Below, one piece after another: positions 6,615 to 15,050 of a DNA stretch of 30,197 nucleotides (position 1 is its first letter; the number at the start of each line of letters is the position of its first letter). Under the pieces are notes generated by a model that had not been told where the DNA came from, did not search any database, and saw only the letters and a list, made by a program, of their open reading frames with translations. Location of the stretch: positions 1 through 30,197 of the forward strand of contig DIYF01000185.1 in NCBI GenBank assembly GCA_002427745.1. The letters are read 5' to 3'. The position numbers were made by a program, and so were the translations under genes. Source of the DNA: Roseivirga sp. UBA6061 (GTDB lineage: Bacteria > Bacteroidota > Bacteroidia > Cytophagales > Cyclobacteriaceae).

Positions 6615-9083
6615 TTGAAAAAAGCTGCTTTCCAGACCATCCTAAAGATTGGTACTCTTTGGCTACTCCTGTGCCTGAGCTTCCCGTATCTTTATGGTCA
6701 GACGAAAGAGCTCGACAGCCTTAATCGCTTCGTAGCATCCCACACCACAGAAGATGACTCACTCGCCACCGTGCTGGCCCGGCTGAGTTACTTGCATAAT
6801 TCCTTCGATCCCGACAACGGACTCATCATAGGAAAACGAGCACTCGAACTTTCTCAGCGCCTGGACTTTCAGGAAGGTATATCCCGCTCTTACAATGCCC
6901 TGGGGGTAAACTACTATGCCAAAGATGAATATGAGCCTGCTGTAGCCGCTTATGACGAAGCCATCCGATACAAAGAGCTGCTGGGCGATGAGCGAGGAGC
7001 CATGATGACCAAGGTCAATGTGGCGGTGATCCTTGTTCAGCAAAGAGAGCTGAGTAAAGCGTTGGACTACTATGAAGATGCCAAAGCTTACTTCGAGAGT
7101 ATAGGAGACGATCACCTGGTGGCAGTAGTGCTGGTAAATATGGCCCAGGTGCACAGCCGGGTAAGGGCCGATACAGAAGCCCTCAGATTGTATCATCTTG
7201 CCATGGATTATGCAGAGAGATCAAATAACCAGGCGGCTCTGGCAACTTCACTGGCAAATGTTTCTACTATTTACTCACGGCTGGGGGAGTATGAAGAATC
7301 ACTGGCCATGAGAAAGAGGTCATTAAAAATCACCCGTAAAACAAATGACAGACGCCTGGAAGGGCAGGCCTGCATAGGGATTGGGCGGATATTTCAATAT
7401 CTGGATCAGGAAGATTCTGCCAGGTACTACTATCAGAAAGCCTATGACATAGCAGATGAAATGGGTATCAGAAGCCGCAAGGCCCGGGCACTCCAGAATA
7501 TGGGCAGCCTGGAAAGAGATCTCGGTAATGATCCGGAGGCACTGGAGTATTATGAGCGTGCGCTAAAACTTCGAAAGCAGGGAACTTCTCAGTCCGGCCT
7601 GGCATTTCTGCACAGAAGCATGGGTAAGATCTATATAAAGCAGGGACAAAAGGAGCGTGGCCTGAGAAACCTGCTTGAAAGCTTCAAGATTGGAGAAAAT
7701 GAGGGAGCTATTACTTCGATTGCCGAGGGAGCTGAGGAACTCTCTGCCTATTATGAGGCGGAGGGAGATGTTGAAAAGGCATTCTACTATTTTAAAAGAG
7801 CTGAGGAAGCCAGGTCCACCCTGGAAAACCGGTTGAATGTGACCGAACTCTCCAAACTGGTAACCCGCTATCAGAGCGAAAAAGAAAAGCAAAGCCTCTT
7901 GCTGGAAAAGGCTGAGGAAGAAGCGGCCTTCCAAAGACAGCTGGAATCTGAGAAGACGGTCAGGAATCTTATGCTGGCAGGTTTTGCCGGAGTGCTGATG
8001 CTGGCAGGTATTTACTATCGCTTCTACCAGGCTAAGAAGAGGGCCAACGTCCGGTTGGAAGAGCAGAACCGTCTGATATCAGAGCAAAAAGATGCGTTGG
8101 GCCTGCAGGCTGAAAAACTCAGAGTGGTCAATTCACAGATGGAAATGTTGTCGGAGTTCAGAACCGGACTTACCCAGATGATTGCCCATGATATGAAGAA
8201 TCCGCTGAATGCCATCATCGGACTTTCTGATGGGCAGCCTACGGCCAGGAATGTCCGGAAAATCGCGGAATCCGGTCATCAGATGCTGAACCTGGTTACC
8301 AATATGCTGGAAGTAGAAAAGCTGGAAGAAACGCGTATTAAGCCTGAGGTGCAGGTTGTTTTTATAGATGAGCTGATTCAAAAAGCAAAAACTCAGGTAG
8401 AGGTTCTGTTACAGGCCAAGAGTATTCTCTTTCAAAGTCTGGTGCCCCGACAAATCAGACTGATGGCCGATGAGAGCATCATGGTAAGGGTGCTGGTCAA
8501 CCTTTTTACCAATGCCATCAAGTATTCAAAGAGTGGTGGTCTTATAAAAGTAAGCCATGAAATTATGTCGGAAGGTTTTTTGCGCGTGTCGGTTCAGGAT
8601 GAAGGCCCCGGTATCGCTGCCGAACGTTTGCCGCATGTCTTTAATAAATTCTGGCAGTCCGATCAGAAAAAGTCCGGTCTGGCGGTCTCTACAGGGCTTG
8701 GCCTGACTTTCTGCAAGCTGGCCCTTGAATCGCATGACGGACGCATCTGGGTTAACTCAGAAGAGGGTCAGGGAGCCACTTTTACCTTTGAACTGGCCAT
8801 TGATCCTGAAGATTGTGAAGCTTATTTAAGCTTAGCAGACAAGCCTGCAGAAGCCCGGGAATATCTCATCAAGCCACAGGAGCTACCGGTAATAGAATCT
8901 TTTATTGCCGAACTCAATAAATTTCAGGTACATGAAGTCGGAGCCATCACAAGAATACTCAAAAAGATGGATGAAAAGAATGTAACTTCGCGGTGGAAAA
9001 TCGATTTGCAGGCAGCTGTATATGACGGAGATCAGACGAAATATGAGCAGTTGCTAAAGGTGCTTTATGAAAATCAGGACTAG
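6615..9083 (+). CDS. Sensor histidine kinase 1 with periplasmic TPR domain
   Basis: The protein has 822 residues. The start is a TTG: an in-frame TAA lies at 6594-6596 with no ATG between, and the TTG gives a good signal peptide (residues 1-29, ending YLYGQ). TPR repeats fill about residues 55-400 (for example SRSYNALGVNYYAKDEYEPA), followed by a coiled coil and one membrane segment at about 453-471. The HisKA motif AHDMKNPLN carries the phosphorylated histidine, H525. The HATPase has an N-box (N633), DEGPG (from D662) and STGLGL (T693-L697). A tail of about 70 residues follows the ATPase. The TPRs should lie in the periplasm and the kinase in the cytoplasm. There is no receiver domain, so the likely partner is the response regulator at 11449. 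It overlaps the next kinase gene by 17 bp. The stimulus is unknown. Confidence 0.93.
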   Translation: MKKAAFQTILKIGTLWLLLCLSFPYLYGQTKELDSLNRFVASHTTEDDSLATVLARLSYLHNSFDPDNGLIIGKRALELSQRLDFQEGISRSYNALGVNYYAKDEYEPAVAAYDEAIRYKELLGDERGAMMTKVNVAVILVQQRELSKALDYYEDAKAYFESIGDDHLVAVVLVNMAQVHSRVRADTEALRLYHLAMDYAERSNNQAALATSLANVSTIYSRLGEYEESLAMRKRSLKITRKTNDRRLEGQACIGIGRIFQYLDQEDSARYYYQKAYDIADEMGIRSRKARALQNMGSLERDLGNDPEALEYYERALKLRKQGTSQSGLAFLHRSMGKIYIKQGQKERGLRNLLESFKIGENEGAITSIAEGAEELSAYYEAEGDVEKAFYYFKRAEEARSTLENRLNVTELSKLVTRYQSEKEKQSLLLEKAEEEAAFQRQLESEKTVRNLMLAGFAGVLMLAGIYYRFYQAKKRANVRLEEQNRLISEQKDALGLQAEKLRVVNSQMEMLSEFRTGLTQMIAHDMKNPLNAIIGLSDGQPTARNVRKIAESGHQMLNLVTNMLEVEKLEETRIKPEVQVVFIDELIQKAKTQVEVLLQAKSILFQSLVPRQIRLMADESIMVRVLVNLFTNAIKYSKSGGLIKVSHEIMSEGFLRVSVQDEGPGIAAERLPHVFNKFWQSDQKKSGLAVSTGLGLTFCKLALESHDGRIWVNSEEGQGATFTFELAIDPEDCEAYLSLADKPAEAREYLIKPQELPVIESFIAELNKFQVHEVGAITRILKKMDEKNVTSRWKIDLQAAVYDGDQTKYEQLLKVLYENQD

Positions 9084-11430
9084 CATAATAAAATACCTCA
9101 GTTTTGTGCTTTTGCTTTGTCTGAGCTTTCAGGTAACTGCACAGGAAAGGTCGGACTCTCTCCGTTTTGTGAAGCTGGTGGATTCAGTCAGGTCGCTTGA
9201 TGCTCAGCGTAAAATGGACCAGGCTTTGGCACTGGGAGAGCAACTTATGGAGGAGGCTACCTCTGAGAATTCCGCTTATAAGCTTATTGCCATTCATGAG
9301 GCCATGTTCAACGTGAATATGCATATGGAAAGGTATGACCTGTTCCGTGGTAATGCGCTGGCCTGCTTCGATCTCAGTAAGAAAACTGATGATTACGAGT
9401 CAGCTATTACCTGCGCTACTTTTGCTGCCTTGACTTATTTCGTGAATAGCGATTATGACTCTGCCAGGTGGTACTATCGCGATGCCATGGAGACCGCGCG
9501 TGACCATTTCCCTAAAAAATACCCTGTGGCCATAGCCAATATGGCATTTATTCATGGCATAATGGACCAGAGAGATGAGGAACTCACCTATTTTCTGCTG
9601 GCACTTCAGGTTACGGAAGCACACCCTGAGTATGATGGAGCGATAAGTGTGAGTGCCATGGCTTACAGCGGCCTGGGTGATTACTATCGATCGATCGGTG
9701 AATTTGAAAAAGCGGTTGAAAACTACGAGGGTAAGCTTAAGCTGGGGAAGGATAACAATTTAAGAGAAACTCAGTACGAGGCCTACTACGGGCTTGGCCT
9801 GACCTATGCCGAAGAGGATTATTACGATTTTGAAAAGAGTAAACGCAATTTTGAAGTAGTGGCTTCAGATACCGCCAGTGATTTGAAGCATCACAGACAC
9901 AGGGCTATCCTGGGGCTGGCCAGACTGTACAGAGCGGAAAAAGACTTTCCAAAGGCACTGGATCTTTTTAAGCAGGCCCTGGTCTATTATGAGAATACAC
10001 CAAGTTCTGATTATGTCTCCATTGTCAAGGGGGATTTGGGGGAGCTGTATTATCAAATGGGGCAGTTCAGCGAGGCCAGGAAATGGACTACTCAGGCGCT
10101 GGCCTCTTCCAGGGACAACGGTGTCATAGCCAGAGAGAGAAATGTACTCCGTGTGCTGTATAAGCTGGACTCAGCCCAGGGTAGATTCAGAGATGCCTTT
10201 TTTAACTACCTGAGATACGCTGATATTCAGGACTCCCTCTCCAGCCAGGAAACCAAAGACAGAATCAGTGAGCTGCAAATTCAATATGAAACAGATCAGA
10301 CCAACAAGCAAAATGAATTGCTGAAGGCGGACCTGAATGTGCAGGAGCTGCGTTCACAAAAGCAGGTGGGGATTCTCATTTTTACCGGAGTCGTATCCCT
10401 GCTGCTGGTGGCCTCTACCCTGATATTTTACCGGGGCTACAAACGGAAAAAACGCGACCATGATATCATTGCCACCCAGAAGAACGAGCTTAAGCAGCTT
10501 TCTGACTTTAAGGAAGGGCTCACCAGTATGGTGGTGCATGATATGAAGAACCCGATCAACTCTATCATTGGCTTTTCACGGGGCACTCCTGACGAGAAGA
10601 AAATGAAGAAAATCAATCAATCCGGGTACAATATCCTCAATCTGGTGACCAATATGCTGGATATTCAGCGCTTTGAAGAAGCGAAGGTTGAAGTGCAGAC
10701 GGAGCCGACTGAGGCCCGGAGTATGGTGAATCAGGCCGTCAGTGAGGTGCATTTGCTGTTACAGGCAAAGAGCCTTCGGTTTGACAATCAGGTTCCCAAA
10801 GGGCTGGTGGTGGATGTAGAAAGAGCTCTGCTTGACAGAGTAATGGTTAACCTGTTGACCAATGCCATTAAGTATTCTCCTCTGGGGAGTACTATCACCG
10901 TGAAGCTGGGTGAAACAGCCAATGGCTTTCAGGAAATGGTGGTGATAGATGAGGGAGAGGGAATTGACGAGAAAAAGCTGCCGTATATCTTCAATAAGTT
11001 CTGGCATAAGGATGCCCGAAAATCAGGTCTGGCGCCTTCTACCGGTTTGGGACTGTCGTTTTGCAAGCTTGCCGTGGAAGCACATGGCGGGGCTATCAGA
11101 GCTGATTCTGTGATCGGGCAAGGTACCTCTATGATATTTACACTACCACTGACGGCCGAGGCAGCTTCCGAAACTGCCATGGAAGAACCTGTGCATTCAG
11201 GGTCAGATGAAACACTAAGTCAGACAGAACTGAATACACTGGCCGGTTTTCTGCCAGAGCTGGTCCGGCTTGAGGTACATGAAGTAAGTGCCATCAATAG
11301 GCTTATTCAAAAACTGGAAGAGGCAGGTCTGAATAAAAAGTGGACCGGTACTTTGCAGGCCTGTGTTTACCAGGGAGACCAGACAAAGTACAATGAACTG
11401 CTCAATAAGCAGAGTAAAGAAATAATTTAG
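9067..11430 (+). CDS. Sensor histidine kinase 2 with periplasmic TPR domain
   Basis: The protein has 787 residues and is a paralogue of the kinase just upstream. Residues 1-26 are a signal peptide ending in VTAQ. TPR-like helical repeats cover about residues 50-390 (for example YSGLGDYYRSIGEFEKAVENYEG, here interrupted), then a coiled coil and a membrane segment at about 434-454. The HisKA motif VHDMKNPIN carries H491. The ATPase has N599 in TNAIKYS, D628 in DEGEGI and STGLGL at about 658-663. A C-terminal tail resembles that of kinase 1 (HEVSAINRL, then W..TLQACVYQGDQTKY). Its start codon lies inside the end of kinase 1 and the response regulator follows after 18 bp, so the three genes form one operon. 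Two kinases probably feed one regulator, perhaps as heterodimers, but that is inference. Confidence 0.93.
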   Translation: MKIRTSIIKYLSFVLLLCLSFQVTAQERSDSLRFVKLVDSVRSLDAQRKMDQALALGEQLMEEATSENSAYKLIAIHEAMFNVNMHMERYDLFRGNALACFDLSKKTDDYESAITCATFAALTYFVNSDYDSARWYYRDAMETARDHFPKKYPVAIANMAFIHGIMDQRDEELTYFLLALQVTEAHPEYDGAISVSAMAYSGLGDYYRSIGEFEKAVENYEGKLKLGKDNNLRETQYEAYYGLGLTYAEEDYYDFEKSKRNFEVVASDTASDLKHHRHRAILGLARLYRAEKDFPKALDLFKQALVYYENTPSSDYVSIVKGDLGELYYQMGQFSEARKWTTQALASSRDNGVIARERNVLRVLYKLDSAQGRFRDAFFNYLRYADIQDSLSSQETKDRISELQIQYETDQTNKQNELLKADLNVQELRSQKQVGILIFTGVVSLLLVASTLIFYRGYKRKKRDHDIIATQKNELKQLSDFKEGLTSMVVHDMKNPINSIIGFSRGTPDEKKMKKINQSGYNILNLVTNMLDIQRFEEAKVEVQTEPTEARSMVNQAVSEVHLLLQAKSLRFDNQVPKGLVVDVERALLDRVMVNLLTNAIKYSPLGSTITVKLGETANGFQEMVVIDEGEGIDEKKLPYIFNKFWHKDARKSGLAPSTGLGLSFCKLAVEAHGGAIRADSVIGQGTSMIFTLPLTAEAASETAMEEPVHSGSDETLSQTELNTLAGFLPELVRLEVHEVSAINRLIQKLEEAGLNKKWTGTLQACVYQGDQTKYNELLNKQSKEII

Positions 11431-11448
11431 AAAACAGCATAACAGCCC

Positions 11449-12348
11449 ATGACAATACAAGGCCGACCTAATCGCATTCTGATTGCTGACGATGATCCGG
11501 TAAACCTGGAGGTGATTTTAGACTTTCTGGCTGACCAGGAGGATGAAGTGCTGTATGCTCCCAATGGAAAAAGAGCCTGTGAACTGGCAGTGCAGGAGAA
11601 GCCTGATGTGATCATTATGGATTGGGAAATGCCCATTATGAATGGTATTGATGCCATTGCCCAGCTGCGTGAGATTGAAGAGACAGCCGATATTCCTATC
11701 ATTGTGGCTACGGGGGTCATGACCCAGTCAAACGACCTGAAAACGGCTATGGAAACCGGGGCGGTTGATTTTTTGCGAAAGCCCTTCGACCCTATTGAAT
11801 TCAAATCACGGCTGAATACCACCCTGAGACTCTCGGCTTCCTATAAGGAGATCAAAGAACAAAAACATCAGATTGAGGTGATGGCAGCCAAGGAGCAGGA
11901 ACTGCTAAACAGCTCGCTTCAGCAGAAAGAAAGAGAGCTGAGCTCGGCCGCTATTTTTGACTACCAGAAAAGCGAACTGCTTACCCGGCTTCTGGATGAG
12001 ATCAGGCGTTTAGATACCGTTACCAACAACCTGTATGCTCCTGAGATTAAGAAGATCACCCGGGAGATCAAGTCTTTTCTGGATTTGGACCGAAGCTGGT
12101 CTAATTTTAAAATTCACTTTGAGGAGGTACACCCGGGCTTTCTTGAAAAGATGGGAGACTCTTATAAAGACCTTACCAGTAACGAACAGCGGGTATGTGC
12201 CTACCTGAAAATAGGCCTGAACAATAAAGAGATCGCCACCCTGACCAATGTGGAAAGCGCTTCAGTCAGACGTGCGCTCAATCGCCTGAAAAAGAAACTG
12301 AGCCTTACGGCCGAAGACAACCTCAGAGATTTTATAGATCAGTTTTAG
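11449..12348 (+). CDS. Response regulator 1: receiver domain plus Bacteroidota LuxR-like output module
   Basis: The protein has 299 residues. Residues 9-125 form a receiver domain: acidic cluster DDD at 14-16, phosphoacceptor D58 in IIMDWEMPIMNG, T88 in VATGVM and K111 in FLRKPFDP. A coiled-coil stretch (about 129-175) leads to an output module with SWSNFKIHFEEVHPGF, then LTSNEQRVCAYLKIGL and the helix-turn-helix NKEIATLTNVESASVRRAL (about 241-286). This W..F..F..VHP plus LuxR-like helix-turn-helix module is normally found at the C-terminus of Bacteroidota Y_Y_Y or TPR regulators; here it is joined to a receiver. It should bind DNA when phosphorylated. It is the third gene of the kinase operon and has a close paralogue at 27444. 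Its stop lies next to that of the convergent third kinase. Confidence 0.93.
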   Translation: MTIQGRPNRILIADDDPVNLEVILDFLADQEDEVLYAPNGKRACELAVQEKPDVIIMDWEMPIMNGIDAIAQLREIEETADIPIIVATGVMTQSNDLKTAMETGAVDFLRKPFDPIEFKSRLNTTLRLSASYKEIKEQKHQIEVMAAKEQELLNSSLQQKERELSSAAIFDYQKSELLTRLLDEIRRLDTVTNNLYAPEIKKITREIKSFLDLDRSWSNFKIHFEEVHPGFLEKMGDSYKDLTSNEQRVCAYLKIGLNNKEIATLTNVESASVRRALNRLKKKLSLTAEDNLRDFIDQF

Positions 12349-12349
12349 T

Positions 12350-14791
12350 TTATCGTATCATCTCCACCAGCTCGTCAAAACGGGCCTGGTTGCCTTGATG
12401 CATGGCTGAAACAAGGTTGGTTTTCCAGGGAGACTTTACCTCGGCTTCTTCCAGTTCACGTATGATACTGTTGATCTTTCCTACCTGATGTACCTTGAGT
12501 TGCCCTAATTCGGCAAAGTACTTGGACAGTACGGCAATATCCGATTCCAGTATCAGAGACTCCCCCAGATCCATGGGCTTGGCCACCTCTACTGTGCTCT
12601 CATCAATAGATTCAGGCGCCACCGTAGGCAGGGTGAAACTGAAGGTAGTAGACTTGCCATATTCCGAATCCACGCTGATCTGACCACCATGTGCCTCTAC
12701 TGCAAGTTTGCAGAAGGTAAGCCCCAGACCTATGGAGCCTGAATAGCGGGCATCGTTGTCATGCCCCTGCCAGTATTTATCAAAAACATTCGGCAGTTCA
12801 TCGGCAGAGATGCCCGGCCCATAATCGGTGACGGAAATGGTTACCTCTTTCCTGGCCGGCTTAACTGAGGCTTTCACAAGAATCTCATTGCCCAGATCAG
12901 TGAATTTCAGGGCATTAGACAGGAGGTTGCCCAACACCCTCACAATCAGCTCCCCGTCTACATCTACATAAAGCCTGCTGGGAATAGACTTGACCAGCGC
13001 GACATTTTTCGCATGCATAAGCAGCTCCAGGTGGACAGAGGCTTCTTTGAACAGGTTGTTGAACAAATGTGCTTCTGTATTCAGAGTAACGCGGGCCTCT
13101 TTGAATTTCTGTACATCCAGGATATTGGATACCATATTGAGCATCTGATGGCCTGACTGAGCAATGGTAGTAAGCTTTTGAGGACTTGATTCCCCCTGCG
13201 ACAGGCCGATTACCGCATTCAGCGGGTTTTTCATGTCGTGCACTATCATATGGGTCAGGTTCTCCTTGAACTCTCCCAGCTCCTTAAGCTTTTTGTTGTT
13301 CCGGGCCAGTGACTCTTTTTGAGATGTGATCAGTCGGTTGGCACGCTGTTTACTTTTCAGGGCAAATACCACAATAGCCAGTATAATTATCAGCAGACTA
13401 CCGGCAACAATAAAGGCTACCTGCCTTGCCTGCTGACGATCGTTGCGGGCGTTAAGCAAGGCAATTTCCTGCTCTTTTTTCTCTGTTTCGAATTCCGTTT
13501 CCATTCGGGCTACAGCTTCCAGTTGCTCTATGTTCAGCATACTGTCACTGAGCTGGCGGTTGATTTTGAAATGCTCAATGGCCTTTTCATACTGCCCCAG
13601 CACCTCGTAGTTTTCAGCCATATGCTTTTCTACCTGGATGCGCAGATTGATATTCGATACTTCCTGCAATAGCCCATAGTTAGCCAGGCGGGTGCTCAGT
13701 GCTTTGCGGTTTTGGCCCAGTGTCTGGTAGGTCTGAGCAATATTCTCCCTGGTTTCCGCTATACTCTCCTTGTGATTCAACTGTTCGGCCTCTTCCAGCC
13801 CCAGCTGAAAGAAAAAGAGGGCAGAATCATAGTCTTGTATCTTTTGTGCGTACAGATACCCCAGGGTGCGGTGGGCTGACATTTTTTTGAAGGCATAACC
13901 CTGGTCGTACTCATCTTCCAGGTAGACCCGCTCAATTTCATCCACGGCTTCTTTTAGTTTCAGGCGGGCCAGATCTATACTGTCTGTATCTATATAGGAG
14001 CCGGCCAGGGAAGTGAGGCTGTAGTAGGCATCTATATTATACTGTTTGGCCAGTCTGATACCTTTTTTGAAATAGATAATCGCTTTATCATCTTCCCCTT
14101 TTACCGTAAAGAAATGGCCGATGGATTCCGCTACGTTTTGCATGTGGACACCATCCTGAAGCCGGGTGGCCTCCCGCTCATATTCAATCAACAGTTCATA
14201 GGCCCTGTCCAGATCTCCGCGATTTCTGAAGATGCGGGATTTGTAGCTATAAGCCTGTAGCAGCAGGTTGTTATTGCCTATTTTATCAGCCCACTCAATG
14301 GTCTTGTTAAAGTAGTAGAGCGCTGAGTCGGGAGATTCATTGATATTATGAAGCACCCCTTTGTGGTAGACCTTATTTGTGTAGATGCTGTCCTCTTTCA
14401 GTGCCACAGCAAGCCGGATGGCTTCATCAATATAACCGAAGCGTTCTTCCAAGGGGTATAATTCGCCATAGGTATCGGAGTAATACAGGTGGAAGGTCAG
14501 TGCAGTCAGCACATCAAAGTACTTATCAGACTCCTGTTTTTTTGCCTGATTGAGACTATAAAACAAGGTGTCAAACGAAGCTTTTCTTTTTCCTTTTCTC
14601 ATCAGCATATGCCCCTCATTCACAAGGGCATCAAAGTCCTGATCAGTAAGTGTCTGACTTTTTAAGGGCAGGCCCGTCAGGGTAATGAGGGCTATTAGGA
14701 ACATGAGGCGCAGGCTCAATAAGCCGGCCGGATTATCTACAAAGTGGTTAGGCATAATGAATTGTTTAGTCAAGAGGTTTAAACAAATCAT
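12350..14791 (-). CDS. Sensor histidine kinase 3 with periplasmic TPR domain
   Basis: The protein has 813 residues as drawn. A hydrophobic signal segment (LRLMFLIALITLTGLPLKSQ) ends near residue 46. Starting at Met13 (14755) would give a more ordinary 34-residue signal peptide, so the start is uncertain. TPR-like repeats occupy about residues 60-410 (for example ESIGHFFTVKGEDDKAIIYF, read through one unit). A membrane segment lies at about 458-480. VHDMKNPLN carries H518. The ATPase shows SNALKF (N626), DYGPGI (D656) and SIGLGL. The shared C-terminal tail is present (KVHQVGKINSIIRELEE). It is transcribed toward the kinase 1-2-regulator operon, with one base between the stop codons. It has no regulator of its own next to it on this strand, so it may signal to either of the two regulators in the window. 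Confidence 0.92.
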   Translation of the reverse strand: MICLNLLTKQFIMPNHFVDNPAGLLSLRLMFLIALITLTGLPLKSQTLTDQDFDALVNEGHMLMRKGKRKASFDTLFYSLNQAKKQESDKYFDVLTALTFHLYYSDTYGELYPLEERFGYIDEAIRLAVALKEDSIYTNKVYHKGVLHNINESPDSALYYFNKTIEWADKIGNNNLLLQAYSYKSRIFRNRGDLDRAYELLIEYEREATRLQDGVHMQNVAESIGHFFTVKGEDDKAIIYFKKGIRLAKQYNIDAYYSLTSLAGSYIDTDSIDLARLKLKEAVDEIERVYLEDEYDQGYAFKKMSAHRTLGYLYAQKIQDYDSALFFFQLGLEEAEQLNHKESIAETRENIAQTYQTLGQNRKALSTRLANYGLLQEVSNINLRIQVEKHMAENYEVLGQYEKAIEHFKINRQLSDSMLNIEQLEAVARMETEFETEKKEQEIALLNARNDRQQARQVAFIVAGSLLIIILAIVVFALKSKQRANRLITSQKESLARNNKKLKELGEFKENLTHMIVHDMKNPLNAVIGLSQGESSPQKLTTIAQSGHQMLNMVSNILDVQKFKEARVTLNTEAHLFNNLFKEASVHLELLMHAKNVALVKSIPSRLYVDVDGELIVRVLGNLLSNALKFTDLGNEILVKASVKPARKEVTISVTDYGPGISADELPNVFDKYWQGHDNDARYSGSIGLGLTFCKLAVEAHGGQISVDSEYGKSTTFSFTLPTVAPESIDESTVEVAKPMDLGESLILESDIAVLSKYFAELGQLKVHQVGKINSIIRELEEAEVKSPWKTNLVSAMHQGNQARFDELVEMIR

Positions 14792-14849
14792 TGTAAAACA
14801 ATGGGTTATCGTGATACCATAGCCATGAACTCCCTTATTACTTTGTGTA

Positions 14850-14866
14850 TGTCCATGCTTTGTCTA
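14850..14866 (+). promoter_or_regulatory. Operator-like direct repeat upstream of the giant protein gene (site 2)
   Basis: TGTCCA (14850-14855) and TGTCTA (14861-14866) repeat with the same 11-bp period as the other sites. No good TAnnTTTG follows at 32-33 bp. It lies 114 bp upstream of site 3, and the sequence around it (ATGTCCATGCTTT and, further on, ATGCAGGTG) resembles that around site 3, suggesting an imperfect local duplication. It may be an auxiliary operator. The region 14792-15050 otherwise holds no gene that I can support. Confidence 0.4.
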
Positions 14867-14963
14867 CATCATGCGAAAATGCAGGTGTATATGCTCTTAG
14901 TGATGGTATAAAAAGGGTTTTGCAGGGGTATGGTGGGTGTAAGGGCAGTGCATGGTCAAAAAA

Positions 14964-15021
14964 CGTCCATTCCATGTCCACGCTTTACCCGATGATGCAG
15001 GTGGAGCCACTTCTACTTTTG
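14964..15021 (+). promoter_or_regulatory. Predicted promoter of the giant protein gene (site 3 of the shared element)
   Basis: CGTCCA (14964-14969) and TGTCCA (14975-14980) are spaced by 11 bp, and TACTTTTG (TAnnTTTG) lies at 15014-15021, 33 bp after the second half-site. The start codon follows at 15051, giving a leader of roughly 23 nt. No -33 TTTG is seen. Confidence 0.62.
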
Positions 15022-15050
15022 GTCCGAATTAAAAATGTGACCAAAGCTCT

